Assembly: GCF_963678635.1 (NCBI RefSeq)
Contig: NC_087062.1
Location: forward strand, 72,137,345-72,201,344
Reading direction: 5' to 3'
DNA length: 64,000 nt
From: Symsagittifera roscoffensis
Taxonomy: Eukaryota; Xenacoelomorpha; Acoela; Convolutidae
The notes below the pieces were generated by a model, which saw nothing but the letters and a program-made list of their open reading frames with translations, was not told where the DNA came from and did not search any database. A program made the position numbers and the translations under genes. Positions 1 to 11,301 of this stretch are shown one piece after another. How positions within the stretch are numbered: the first letter of the stretch is position 1; every line of letters begins with the position of its first letter.

Positions 1-88
1 TTGTTGATTTTCGTTGTATTTCACTTTACAGAGCGCATTTAAATACTGCATCTCTATTAATGGAAAAGCTTCAATCACAATAACTCAC

Positions 89-324
89 TTTTCTAGCTGA
101 AGGCTCACTTCCTCTATGGATTCCACAACTGACTCGTAGATCTTCTCGGCGTCCGACTCCGCCCAGCCGGGTTCAGGGTATTGCACTTTTAGTTCCACAT
201 TCGAACTACACACTGGCCCCTCTCCCTTCTTGAGAGCATCGAGAGTGAACACGAGGAAGCGGGAACTGCTCGTACCCTGGTCGATTGCCCCCACCAACAC
301 CACCTCGTCCCCGCTTTTACCCAT
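89..324 (-). CDS. GK: Glycerol kinase, first coding exon (partial gene)
   Basis: Glycerol kinase phosphorylates glycerol to glycerol-3-phosphate with ATP (FGGY carbohydrate kinase family). The exon starts at an ATG (322-324) and encodes about 78 residues. These include the family's N-terminal phosphate-binding motif GAIDQGTSSSRFLVF, followed by a stretch with PEPGWAESDAEKI, which corresponds to the eukaryotic enzyme's GW-E-D segment. The reading frame stops just after LQLEK, but a good splice donor (GTGAGT, first base at 88) lies inside that codon, so the exon ends at base 89 in phase 2. The rest of the gene lies beyond the left edge. The full enzyme is normally about 500 residues. Identification is firm; the paralogue is not determined. 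Confidence 0.87.
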
Positions 325-941
325 GACTCAACTGAAGTCGTATTCTTCGAGTTAGCGATAAAATGAGTTAGAATTTAATCTCAAATGGTTATAAGCTTTT
401 AAGACTCAAGTGGACTGATCGCGCCGCAAGCAGCAAAAAACCAACAACAGAAACATCAGCGAAAATGTAATAATGGACCAAAAACAGTAAGTTTGGCGTA
501 AATGATCATCTGATTGATAGCGAAATAAATAGACAAAACGATGGTTCGAACGAACTTCATAGTTCAAACAGTGATCTTTTGGTCGACTTATATTTCTTTG
601 ATCTCAAAAAGTTGGCCAGGATTAGTATGTTTAACTTGGTTAACACCTCCTGAAGGGTTCAGTAACCACCTGTCAAGATAATACAAAAACAAAGATGAGA
701 AGAATCTATTAGTGGATATCATCTGGTTACATGACAAAAGATCCCTTGCCTTACAATAGATCCCTTACCATTTGTAGAGAAATAAGGCAAAAACTAAATC
801 AAAATTTAATAGGTTAAATGAGCAAGTGAACGGATATAAGACAATATGTTTGAGTCTAAGTAAGAACTAGTTATCTGTTGAACTTTTTCATTCCGATCAC
901 GGTACTTTTTCCGAATAAGTTGATAGTACCGCTTGATGCTT
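325..941. other. Intergenic/5' flank of the glycerol kinase exon
   Basis: AT-rich sequence with no supported coding region. It should contain the glycerol kinase promoter and 5' UTR, but I see no clear TATA box or initiator. Confidence 0.4.
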
Positions 942-1600
942 TCAAAAAATTGAATTTTTGATTATAGGATTGCAGTTGAATTTTTTCAAGAAACGTATAT
1001 ATTGAGGGATGGCTGTCTTGAAACATATTTTCTCAATTACTAGGTCAAACGCTATTCTCACTTTTGAATCCGGTACAAATCTAAGACCAGGAATCATATT
1101 CAGCGCTAAGACTGTCTCGCTGTTTGATTCGTAAGTCTTTTTAAGGCTCAATTCGGATATTATCCGCATATAGCTCTGACAGAGGCGAAAACAGCATCCC
1201 TTATTGTAAGTTTGGTAACGAGACGCAAAAGCGTCAACGCCGCAATTTCACAGTCGATCAAAAATCTTTCAGGGGTTACGTCACCGATAAGCGATTTAAG
1301 TGCGGTTAAGAATCTGTTATAAATTGATGAGCTTTTATTGCTGAGCAAAGCGTAGACGCACGGTGGATAAAACCCGCCAATCTGGATATGTAGAGTGTAG
1401 AGCTGGTACAACTGACTGGGACAAATTAGGAAAGAACCATCTACAAACCAGGTTCTGTTGAAAATTAGAAAGCATTGAGGCTCTGGATATCGCTAATAAT
1501 CAATCTGCGTTCCGTATCTTGCTTTTCGCTACCGAAAAGACAAAATTGCTTAAAACGATCCGGTATTTCGAAATGACGGTCATCTGTGGCAACAGTGGGT
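942..1600 (-). pseudogene. MULE-type transposase remnant
   Basis: Read on the minus strand, this resembles the central catalytic domain of Mutator-like (MULE, PF10551) transposases. An IPDRFKQFCLFGSEKQ segment comes first. It is followed by WFVDGSFLICP, the family's W-x-DGTF motif with the first catalytic Asp, then QLYTLH, PCVYALLSNK and FLIDCEIAAL. After a frame change comes a segment matching the usual L-ALAFVP-V-AF pattern (GLRFVPDSKVRIAFDLV). At least two frame changes and a stop near 1465 break it. No DNA-binding (FLYWCH/zinc finger) module or terminal repeats could be found. Family assignment is from recalled motif patterns. Confidence 0.7.
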
Positions 1601-2659
1601 AGGGATGTCGTTTGTTTACTTCCCTTTAGAGTTCACGTTACCGCCGAGTGGTAAGGCAAAGACAGCTTGGTGCCTTTTCGTCCTGCACCAATTGGAAAAA
1701 AAGCTGCGATGATCTGGCTGCTTACTGGATTTAGTTGAATCCTAACTGTCTTCTTCATTTGCTGAACTAGTTGTCGAGATTCTGAGCGTCCTGCACTGAG
1801 TTAGTGACACTGCTCGTTGCTGTTCCAGATTATTTCGCTCCCAGAAGTGATTAAAGTTTTCGGGTACTTATATGATCTCCATTTGGTGCCGCGCCACTGT
1901 GTTGTTGTCTTTATATTGCGTTTCTTTTGAAATTCATGGCCGTCAAGATTAACAATTGTTTGAACTTTTTGTGACGTTCCCCAAGCCCCAAGTATAAAAA
2001 TTTATTTTTACTATTCAACGAGTTAGAGAGTGAGATAGTGAATGCAGAGTGTATACATTTTCAATTGAGTTTGTCTAATTCAATGGCATATTAACGACTT
2101 CTACTAAAGCGTTTCTTGTCCGTTTTCAAATTGTGACGGAAATAAACACCGGGAAAACGCGTAAGCAAGGGTTCAGATGAAGGAATTCTGAATAGCATTC
2201 AAGCTATTAGATGTAGATAACACGTTTTTCCATGCCATTCGATCAACACAATCTGTTGTAGCGCATGGTCATTTTCCTTTCGGTGAACCTGGTAATAGCA
2301 TTGTAGCCGCGACCACACTTGTAGCTTGTCCAGATCTACGAGTCCTGCAACTTCAATTACTGCTTCGTTGGTTACTCTGTCTTTTTAAGTGACTCCTACA
2401 ACCCTACAACCAAGAGAGCTGGATATTGCCTTGATTTGTGCTCAAGTTAAGTTTCAGAATAGCACATCAGAATTATCCGGAGACAATCTCCGTAGATATG
2501 ACGACTTGTAATTTGCCGCCATTTTTGTCCAGAAAGCTGGAATTCTGACCGATGCTGCACTTATTGCGTCATTTTTAAGGGAAATCATATCAACCAGATA
2601 GCAGAACTCTTTGACAGTACTCATGGTTTCAAATTGATTAATCCGTAGAGAAACAATTA
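1601..2659. other. No gene seen
   Basis: About 1 kb of AT-rich sequence with short spurious frames only. It may hold the decayed N-terminal half of the neighbouring MULE transposase, but I could not align anything convincing. Confidence 0.3.
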
Positions 2660-4300
2660 AGTTTTAGTGATAATTGGAAGGATTATCGCACCTTGGACAA
2701 ACACAATAAGTATTATCTTTAGATATTTTTCTCAGGCTACTGCATTTTTTTTGCAACCATTGAATACAGCATATTGCAGCATATTGAATTGGCGCCGACT
2801 GCCTTCAAAGAACAAGCGCATGGACATTTTCCGGTTTTATGAGGAAACTTTTGGCCTGAAATCAAATGCTTTGTCTTATCCACGCTACTTATCAAACCGC
2901 GTATGTACAAAGCCTTGTTCCAAGCATTAAATTTCTCAAAAGACTGGGATTCCGTTTCAGCGGATATCATTGGGTCATCTGCATTAGCAGATCATCTGGT
3001 ACCACGGAACGACAGTTTCTCGTAGCCTCTTCCATTACTATTATAAATAACAATGGGCTAATTGTTGCTCCTTGATCCACGCCTACTTCTATTTCGAAGA
3101 AATCATTGCATCCTTGGGGCCGGCGAACTTTGGTTTTCGAATCGGTGTACAAGCGCATTATAAGTCGTACTAGATTTTCGGGATCTCTGTTGCCTCAGAG
3201 CCCATGGGCCCAGTTCAAAAAATATGCGACGCAGGGGTTTTTTCCGCAAACAGTTCCTTCAGTACTCTAATAAAAAATGGTACCGGTAGCTGATCTACCA
3301 CACATGAAGCCAAATTGCATGTCATCTATTTTTATCAACTGTCTCAGACGTTTATCTAGTACTTTTTTGAAAATTTTAATTGCGTGTCCTAGTAATCGGA
3401 TACCTCTAAAAGATCCACATTCTAACGGATCGCCTTTTCCTTTGTAAAAATTAACAGGTTTATTTTCGCGCCAGTCAGAGGGGATTAGACCAGAGTCCCA
3501 GACTTCCTTAAGGACTTCAAAAGTCCAGTAAGTCCACAATCTCCAGCAATTTTTATCATGAAACTGGGGGGAATATTTCACGCCGTGTCTCCGTTTTTGA
3601 CAGATCTTGACACCAGAACTCGCTGGATTCAATTTTTTAGCTTCCGCGACTAGCTGTTTCGCAAGTGTTTTCTGCCTCCGATATATCACCCGGTCTTCCT
3701 CATTTCCAGTCCTCTGTCACTTTTTTATTATATATCTCTTCCTGCAAACTCGTTCGCCTATTTTTTTCGTTCCACCACTATGTTCTTTTTCTCGCTGGTT
3801 TTCCGGTTGTTTCGTCACATACGTTTTTCGCAGCTTCTAGAAGTGTCGATTCAAAATTTTCCCAGTGGACTTGTATTTGATTATTTTTTTAGCTTCTTTC
3901 TTATTGCCTCTTCGTACTTGATTTGATTATCTATTTCATTTTATTTCCACGATTTTATTCTTCTAGCTGGTTTTGACTTATGGCGTTAATTGGAAACATT
4001 AAGATAGAAATCACACACAAGTCTGTGCTGAATACCATATTCTTCGCCCTTGATAACCTTCAAATTTTTGATACACTTTTTCTGTGACGATCGGTGTTAG
4101 AATGAAATCAATCTCGGTGTAGTTTTCTCCACTCTTAAACGTACAGTAATCATTGACGCGTTTTTTAAAGAACGGCTAGGTTTTGTGACTGGCAGAAATT
4201 GAGAAAACTCTGGCCTTCTGAGTTTTTATTACCAAAGCAACATGGGTCAATTTTGCAGTCAAATTACTGGCGCCAACCTTCACTGCCAAATGACACTAAA
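2660..4300 (-). pseudogene. RTE/Nimbus-like LINE remnant (endonuclease to C-terminal cysteine motif)
   Basis: Several minus-strand frames line up in LINE order. Near 4250-4030 is the end of an AP-endonuclease (FGNKNSEGQSFLNFC, FKSGENYTEIDFIL, VIKGEEYGIQHRL). At 3870-3780 is the linker VHWENFESTLLEAAKNVC followed by WWNE. At 3689-3267 is reverse transcriptase (KGKGDPLECGSFRGIRLLGHA, QFGFMCGRSA). At 3158-2967 is VGVDQGATISPLLFIIVMEE. At 2970-2737 is the tail with the C-terminal cysteine motif GKCPCACSLKAVGANSICC. The RT catalytic YADD region is mutated. At least five frameshifts or stops separate the pieces, so the copy is dead. The clade is inferred from recalled sequences of RTE-like elements in marine invertebrates. 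Confidence 0.78.
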
Positions 4301-6200
4301 TTAAACACATGCTGCCAGTATAATAATCCAAAAAATGAGTCGTTTGAATTTGGTTATCTTAGATTTGCGTTATTCATTAATAGCGCGAACCCTACAGATA
4401 TCATTACTCTAGATTTTTTTAAATTATGTTTTGATATTGACTTTTGTTCATAATTCATGGGATCTTTTGAATTGGCTGGGGATCTTATGGTATGGGCGAT
4501 TTTAGTACAAGGGCTCTTTTGGTTGGTATCTTTTGTCCTGACACCTATAATCTACCCACACACGTAGCAAAAATGACACTAGCGATACTACAAACAAAAC
4601 AATCAAAGCTGGGACAGAAAATGAAAAAGCCATTGAATCGATAAAAAAAACATTTGATCAAAAAATGTGAAAACTACATCTACATAACCTTCATATATTT
4701 GCCTCGAGATATGATCGATTTGCGGCAAATAAAAGTGTCCAGAAATGCAAAAGTCACGTTCAAATTGCGTTCGGAAACATTTAGTGTCAATTTAGCCGAT
4801 AATACTGTGGTACGAGACAGTTGAGCCGATATAAAATTGATGGCATGAAAAAATTAGAGCTAAGACCATTTGAAATTTTCGCGACCCCAACAAACCACCT
4901 TTTTTGCAACAGCGTTAAGAAAACATTCGGAAAATTTCAGGGGCAACTAAGTCGGAAATACTGGATAAACGCCAGCTGAGCAGAAAAAGAACTGTAGGTA
5001 TGATAAACTGAGCTACAAGTTTTGAAAATCGAAACTTATAGGCCCCCAATATCGGAAAACAAAAAATGAAAAATTAGTCAAAAAGTCGATAATTTTAAGA
5101 GCCTTGCAATTTTCTTATATACATTATTGCATAAACAACGCATTTGAATAAATTCACAAAAATTAAGCCCAGTCTTTAAATCGAAAACAATGAACCCAAA
5201 AAATACCATTATATAAACTTAATATCGACTTTCGGCCCTTTTTTTTCACCCCATAATTTTTCGCGTTGAAAATTAGGGCTGAACTGCCCAAAGCATAGAG
5301 CTTCACACACCCCGTTTTTCCATTAGAACCCAAAATCTCAGTTAGGATGAGAGTTTTCGTAAGTCAAAAAATCAAAAATTTGGCTTTTTCGAGGTCCATA
5401 TTTGTTTGTGAAAAAATTTGGGTTGGTATAGTATCTTAAGCAAGGCAGCGTCTCACAGACCGTTCTATAAATTGAATCAAAATCCTCAGATTTGGTAGGG
5501 TAGTTTTTGGGACAATGAAAAAACCCATAAACTTTTGTCAAATGAGTTTTTATGAAGGCTGTAGAAAAAAGGGCAAGGTAAAAAGAGACTGCTGCATTAT
5601 TCACGCACACACGAGAGCAGGCCGATTTTGCATTGGTACAATTATTTGAAAATCGAATGAATAGTTTTTGAGAAACCTGTTTTTTTTAATATAGAAAAAA
5701 TTTTGCATAGCGTCTCAAAACCCGATCCCAAACTTTTTAAATAAAATCTTTCTTTATCAAACAGTACTTAACTGTTTTTATCAAGCAGGATTTGTATCGA
5801 CTTCACAGCTAGCAATCAGTAGCAAAAAGAAATCCACGAAAAAATGGAAAAAGTATTCCTAAGTAAAGCTTGGAAAACTTTTGGTTGATAGTTTTTCATA
5901 ACAAAGTTTCCAATTAATTTCGACTCTTTGATAGCAAAAAAACACCACGGCAACCAGGATGACGCTGATTGAAGTAAAAGCCGCAAAGCATAAAACTGTT
6001 TTTTTTAAATACAAAAAAAATTTATATCTTTTCATCGAAAAATTGGGGAAGGAAATCTGAGAAAGAAATTTTCATCGAAAAAACGTTCCATGGGAGGTTA
6101 TTTGAAAAATGAAATGAAAGTCTGAAAACGTTTGGTCCCAATTAACAAAAAATTATTACAGAGAGACGCAGCAGAGCTTCGCACAAATGGCCAGTCCACA
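4301..6200. other. No gene seen; AT-rich spacer
   Basis: No coding region I can support. A stretch near 4945-4985 (ggggcaactaagtcgg ... ataaacgccagctga) resembles one near 7555-7595, suggesting pieces of one dispersed repeat either side of the hAT element. Many A/T homopolymer runs are present. Confidence 0.3.
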
Positions 6201-6208
6201 CTACCATA
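6201..6208. repeat. 8-bp target-site duplication, left copy (CTACCATA)
   Basis: The octamer CTACCATA directly precedes the left terminus of the hAT element, and an identical octamer follows its right terminus at 7371-7378. Eight base pairs is the standard duplication length for hAT transposition. Confidence 0.95.
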
Positions 6209-7370
6209 CAGTGTTGGGGTGTTATTAACATCAGTGTTATTTACACTGTTATTAACACATGTTATTAACGTTATTTACACAGCCGTGTTATTAAGTGTGA
6301 TTTACTTCAGTTTGAAATGCCTGGATCGAACGCTGGTGGAAGGCCCGTGGACGCTATTTGGGAGCATTTTGAACGACTTCCGAGCAACAAGTCCAAATGC
6401 AGGGTCTGTGGGCATGAAGCGGCCGCAAATCCTGAGAGGATGAAGAAGCATCATGCCAAACACGCGGATTCTGAGAATCGACCACCGCCCGCAAAGCAGC
6501 CCCGAATCACCGATTTTACCGTTTCGACGTCCAAAGACGATAAAAACAAGTTTGATATTTTAGTTGGGCGGTTCTTTTTCGAGAACAATATCGCATTCAA
6601 CATTGTGGAATCTACAAGCTTTAAAGAGTTATGCCATGCATTACATCCAGGGTATAAGCCACCGAATCGGAAAATTCTTGGCAATGAAATCCTCGACACC
6701 GTGCACACACAGTTGGAAAGCAAGTGTTCAAAGAAACTGAATGGGAAGGAGGTTACTCTTTGTATTGACGGATGGTCGAACACCTGCAACGATCCTATTG
6801 TGGCAGCTTCGATCCAGCATGAAGGAGACAACAAATCGGTGCCGCCAGTTTGGTTTCTTGCCAATATTCTACATCCTCAGTATGCTGGGAGAAGATTGAC
6901 TCCAAAAAAGCTCAAAGACGCCAAAAAACTGGTGGAAGAAAAGTATACCTCTTTGTTGCCAGTCTATGTTGATTTCGTAGCGGAGGGTAAAACTGTCTTC
7001 ATGGAAAACTGGGCTCCTGCATCTGGATGCAAAGTTGAAAACTTCATCAAGTTGAGCAGAGACGAGCAAGAAATTAGCCAAGGACTCGCTGAACTGATGA
7101 TCACAATGCTTAAATTGATCCCAAGCACGGCTGGTTTGGAACGGGTTTTCTCAACAATGGGTTTTGTACACTCGGACTTACGTAATCGTCTTGGTTCTGA
7201 GAAGGTCACAAAACTTGCATTCTGTTTGCGTTCGCTGAAATCTCAAGACAATTGAATTTTTCGCGAATGAATTCTGTTTTTTGAGTAAATCACAGTTATT
7301 AACTGTTAAAAACGTTAATAACGTAAATAACGTTAGAAACTCGGGCGAGGGTGTAATAAACCCAACACTG
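6209..7370 (+). mobile_element. hAT DNA transposon, internally deleted copy
   Basis: A 1162-bp element bounded by 10-bp perfect terminal inverted repeats (CAGTGTTGGG at 6209-6218 and its complement at 7361-7370) and by identical 8-bp direct repeats. Just inside the ends are clusters of a GTTATTWAC-like subterminal motif. There are about six copies at 6220-6300, and several in opposite orientation at 7296-7345. These are typical of hAT transposase binding regions. The element contains one open frame encoding both ends of a transposase. The perfect target duplication and open frame indicate recent insertion. Its size and shortened transposase make it a non-autonomous derivative that would depend on a full-length relative. 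Confidence 0.95.
6317..7255 (+). CDS. hAT transposase with internal deletion (312 aa)
   Basis: The frame starts at an ATG at 6317 and is open to the stop at 7253-7255. Residues about 10-48 form a BED-type zinc finger (DAIWEHFERL, then CRVCGHE and MKKHHAKH). Residues about 145-165 carry the hAT LCIDGWSNTCNDPIV block. Residues about 180-195 (VWFLANILHPQYAG) and the C-terminal LIPSTAGLERVFSTMGF segment belong to the hAT dimerisation region. Full hAT transposases are usually 600-700 residues. Here the DGWSN block is followed almost at once by the late LHP-Y-G block, so several hundred residues, including most of the RNase-H-like catalytic core, are missing without a frame break. It could still make a DNA-binding, dimerising protein. 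Confidence 0.88.
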   Translation: MPGSNAGGRPVDAIWEHFERLPSNKSKCRVCGHEAAANPERMKKHHAKHADSENRPPPAKQPRITDFTVSTSKDDKNKFDILVGRFFFENNIAFNIVESTSFKELCHALHPGYKPPNRKILGNEILDTVHTQLESKCSKKLNGKEVTLCIDGWSNTCNDPIVAASIQHEGDNKSVPPVWFLANILHPQYAGRRLTPKKLKDAKKLVEEKYTSLLPVYVDFVAEGKTVFMENWAPASGCKVENFIKLSRDEQEISQGLAELMITMLKLIPSTAGLERVFSTMGFVHSDLRNRLGSEKVTKLAFCLRSLKSQDN

Positions 7371-7378
7371 CTACCATA
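7371..7378. repeat. 8-bp target-site duplication, right copy (CTACCATA)
   Basis: Identical to the octamer at 6201-6208, immediately after the right terminus of the hAT element. Confidence 0.95.
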
Positions 7379-10100
7379 GCATTGAAAGCTAGCGAACAGA
7401 AATAGGGACGGAGGTCTATTATAAAACTTGATTGTAAAATATCGAGTTTCTGCAACTACAAAAATTTGAAGCGTTTGTCTGGACTTGTATTCATTTTGAA
7501 GAAAAAATTCGAGAAACAATAGTCAGCATTGAATAATCATTTAGAAAAATTTATGGGGCGTCAACTGAGTCACTAATACTTGGATAGACGCCAGTTAAAA
7601 ATAATTGTTTTCATCGAAAACGTAGGAACCTCTTCCCCCTTGGTAAACGCAAAAAAGATAAAATGTACTTTTTGATAACAACAACGCAATATTAAGTGAC
7701 AAAGTCAATATCAAACAGCTAAAACGATTTAACCCGCATAAAACTGAACAAAAGACTTTATACAAAATAAGGATTGGTACACTAGCAAACTGCAGAAAAA
7801 CTGACGTCTAACTACATTTAAGACACCATAGGAAATAATCCGAAAACAAATCATATTCTTAAAATCAGCCGACAGAGTTATAGCTGACACCCAATTAGCC
7901 AAAAAACTACCAATATTTTCGGCAAAAAGTAAAACGCTGAGCGTAATATTTTCGGCAAAACTACAAATATTTTCGGCGAAAAGCAAAACGCTGAGCGTTA
8001 ACATCGAAATAACATTCATGCACTGCCTACATATTATCTACAAGCACGCCTTAAAAAAATCAACTACAGTGAAAAAAAATTAACGGGAAAGAACTCTAGT
8101 GCCTGGTTGCAGTACCCTTCTCTATCGCATTATGATTTAACTTGGTTAAAACTAAAGGCTGATTGGTTGACCGCATTTCCGCATATGACTAACCAGAAAA
8201 CCGATAACAAAATTGGTTTCGAATAAAAAAAACATTCTAGTACCTATTTACACAAACTGTGCTATCGGCAGGATAACTGAAATCCGTTTTCAAGAGTAAG
8301 CTACAGTGATTGAAATTTCGAACGGCGAATTTCTCTATTGAGTGATGAATAGCTGTTAAGACTTTTGCTCTCGAAATGTGAATCATAGCCAACAGACAGT
8401 TGGAAAAGAGTCAATGAATGCTGGGAGTCAGGAAAAAATACTGACTTGTTATTTGAAAAAAAAAAACGAAATTCGAAGAACAAAATATATGCCCTTAAAG
8501 CTTTTTGACTTCTAGAACAATTTATGACTGGCACTTTTTGATTAAATTATCCCAATTTTGATTAAATTATATCAATAGGTAAATGTTTTATTTCGCTGGA
8601 AAATCTGAAAATTAAATTCCACTTTCGAAATCAGAAGTCGATCACATTTTTCGTGCCCCTTACACTTTCGCTAATCGATAGTGGAGTTTGCTTTCTTTTT
8701 AACAAAGTGAATGAACTGAACTTAAAAAGAAATCAAAAGTCAAACCGCGAAAAAGAAAACTTGAGCCTGAAGCAGGCGCGGATCTAGGAATTTCTCGAGG
8801 GGGGGGGGGCGGATTTTCAAAATAATTTTGAAATTTTTCTCGGCCTTTTTTTATAGGCCGACCAAATTGATTTTCTGAGCTCTCCTAAATCACTATGAAG
8901 ACCCTAGATTCACCAAATTTTCTGCACCCCAGGCAAATTTTAAAAAACAGGCCAAAAAAGGCGGTTTTATGCACTTTTTGGAAAATTTCGACAAAAAAAT
9001 TATCGCGACCTAAAGAGTCTGAATTGCTTTCATCGACTCTTAAACATTTTTTCATACGGCTGAAGAATTTTTTCAAAATATTGGTTACGAAAAGACTGAA
9101 TTGAAAACTTGCACTTTAAATAAAAGACAATTAAATTAATAAATAATGCGTATGTACAGAGGAATAGAAAAATTTCGCTGTCGATAAAACAACTGACGGT
9201 CAATGAGCAAGTTTTCAAAAAATAAACTTGAGCAAAATTTTTCAAGGAGACAATTCAAAATCAGTTTTATTGCACACACATCTGAGTTCGAGTCATAATT
9301 GATTGTTCACGAAATGAAATTAAATAGCTACAGCAATCGATTGTCTTCGTATTTGAGGTATGGGGAAACTTTACACGACGAAGAACTGCTCAGAAAAATG
9401 TATTTGGAAGAAACAAAAATTAGCTTGTATTTGGAAGAAACAAAAAAGTTAATTCCTGATAGAACATAGGCAACATTCAAGGCTCCAATAAAAACTATTG
9501 GTGCTCCAGAAATTTGTAAATTCATAGGCAAGAGTAGCGCATAATGATGTAAGGCATTTGATTAACAAGATTGTCTGAGAGTTGTGTGCGGAATTTGGTT
9601 CAAATCCATTAAGCACAAGAAAGAAATCTAAGCTAAATGTGGTTTAAAATACCAATTCAAACTAAGAGAATAAAAATATAGTTGTAAAATAAAATTTAGC
9701 TGGAAGAAAGAAGTGCTAACTGTACAAATAAAACTGGCAGCCAAGCCAGAACGGAAATTTCCGATAGCAAGAGGGTAACAAGGAACTTATTTGTTCACTG
9801 CTCATATCTGCTCAGTGTTGCTCTTGCTAGAGAAAACGTTTCTTTCCTAAAAAATTACAAACGAATGAGAAACCGCAAATGTCGAAGTTTGAATATTAAA
9901 ATCGCAGAACGTATATTTCAATCTTCAAAAAAATAATCGCTAGTCTTCTTTTTAAGATGAAAAATAAGATAATAGTTTGCGTCAGCTAAGTGCAATCTTA
10001 TGAGTTCCCTTCATACTTATTTTTCAAACTTCGATGAAATTAACTAAACAATTAACTTATCAAGGCATCATTTCGCCGTCTGCATTCTTTCTGGAATATT
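7379..10100. other. AT-rich intergenic region downstream of G-alpha gene
   Basis: No coding region I can support. It contains a short tandem repeat at 7912-7998, a G-run inside what looks like a dispersed repeat (GCGCGGATCTAGGAATTT then about ten G) near 8776-8815, and small direct duplications near 8525-8570 and 9400-9445. The part nearest 10100 should hold the 3' UTR of the G-alpha gene. Confidence 0.35.
7912..7998. repeat. Short imperfect tandem repeat (about 33-bp unit)
   Basis: The unit beginning AATATTTTCGGCAAAA and ending AAAACGCTGAGCGT occurs at 7912-7944 and again, with small changes, at 7966-7998. A partial unit lies between them. Confidence 0.8.
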
Positions 10101-10323
10101 TTAGTACAATCCTAGTCCTCGCAAGTTGCTCGCAATGATTACGTCAGTGACTGAGTCAAAGACAAACTGCACGTTGCTGGTATCCGTCGCACAAGTCATG
10201 TGTGAGTAAACCTCCTTGGCTCTGGATTTGTTCATGCTCTCAAACTGCGTCTGGATGTAGGCACTGGCTTCGGTAAAGTTGCTCCGTCCAGAGTATTCAG
10301 GGAATGCGATAGTCAAAGGAGAC
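10101..10323 (-). CDS. GNAO: G-protein alpha-o subunit, exon 3 (C-terminus)
   Basis: Last coding exon of the Go-type alpha subunit. The acceptor is TACAG at 10328-10324 and the exon opens with the single base that completes a lysine codon ([13 protein letters not shown]). It carries the guanine-binding TCAT motif ([14 protein letters not shown], residues about 324-337) and the alpha-5 helix that docks into receptors. The protein ends NLRGLGLY, with the stop at 10101-10103. In Go and Gi proteins position 351 is the cysteine that pertussis toxin ADP-ribosylates (RGCGLY in Go); here the codon is CTA, leucine. The rest of the tail matches Go (RG-GLY). Confidence 0.95.
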
Positions 10324-10865
10324 CTGTAGAAACGCAAGAAATAATTAAACTAGGCTTCTGCCTTGATATTTGATCCCAGAGCTGAACTTAACTTTCAGTG
10401 CCGCCACATATGTAACAAGAATGAACTCCAACCCCTCCCATGCTCATGAACATTGGCATTAACGCGAGCTATGTTAAACTGTCGAATGCGAGCTATTTAA
10501 AGCTAAAAAATCTGTCAACCCCCCCCCCCCCCCGGAAATATAGTTTTCCTAAGAAATCAGGGTATTCTGATTTTCAATAACGAAAGCCCTCCCGATTTGA
10601 AAAAATTTCGACAGGTGCGAGGAATTTATCGTTTTAAATATAATGTTGATTTCTCTCATATTTGTCTTAATACTTGTGATTTGAATTCAATATCTTGAAC
10701 ATCTAGAAACAAACACACCCCCCATAATTTGGGAGCCCTGATAACTGATTTGGTGGTACGTAATCAAACCCCGATAATTATGCCCACCTCCCCCGATTGC
10801 GAATCACCTGAAATTACTTTGTATTTTACTAAATTTAAAAACTTCTCACACTATTACAGACTCAC
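10324..10865 (-). other. G-alpha intron 2 (GT-AG)
   Basis: An intron of 542 bp with a strong donor (AA|GTGAGT) and a TACAG acceptor, phase 2. A run of 15 C lies at 10519-10533. Confidence 0.9.
10519..10533. repeat. Poly-C tract (15 bp)
   Basis: Uninterrupted run of C within G-alpha intron 2; one of several such runs in the window. Confidence 0.9.
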
Positions 10866-11301
10866 TTTGGTATTTTAGCTTCGAAGAGATCCTTCTTGTT
10901 TAAAAACAGAATAATAGACGTGTCTGTGAACCACTTGTTGTTGCAAATGGAGTCAAAGAGTTTCATGCTCTCGTGCATTCTATTAGTTGTCTCATCTTCA
11001 TATAAAACTTGGTCATAAGCTGACATCGCGGAACAAAATATAATTGCAGTCACGTCTTCAAAGCAATGAATCCATTTCTTCCGTTCCGATCTTTGCCCGC
11101 CAACATCAAAAATTTTGAAATTGAGGCTTTTGTAGTCAAAGTGTGTTTCAACGATTCCAGTGGTTTTGACTCGAGTTCGCAAAACATCTTGCTCTGTTGG
11201 CAGATAGTTTTGGTCCCCAATTCTATTTAACTCGTCCAGAAAATACCCAGCTGAGTCATTCAACTGATATTCATTTGATCTGGCAAAACAACGCTGCACA
11301 C
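10866..11301 (-). CDS. GNAO: G-protein alpha-o subunit, exon 2
   Basis: Middle exon, 436 bp, residues about 136-281. It contains the switch regions and most of the GTPase domain. Switch I is LRTRVKTTG with catalytic Arg179; switch II is [19 protein letters not shown] with catalytic Gln205. The guanine-specificity motif is NKKD ([13 protein letters not shown]). [15 protein letters not shown] and [17 protein letters not shown] are close to Gi/o proteins. The acceptor is TTTCAG at 11307-11302 and the donor is GTGAGT at 10865. All nucleotide-binding residues I checked are intact. Confidence 0.96.

Noticed and set aside
6132-6443. Plus-strand frame with membrane-like segments across the hAT left end
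   Set aside because: The apparent hydrophobic helices come from the subterminal GTTATTWAC motifs, and it overlaps the transposase start in another frame.
6451-6864. Minus-strand 137-residue frame within the hAT element
   Set aside because: Antisense to the clear transposase frame; no motif.
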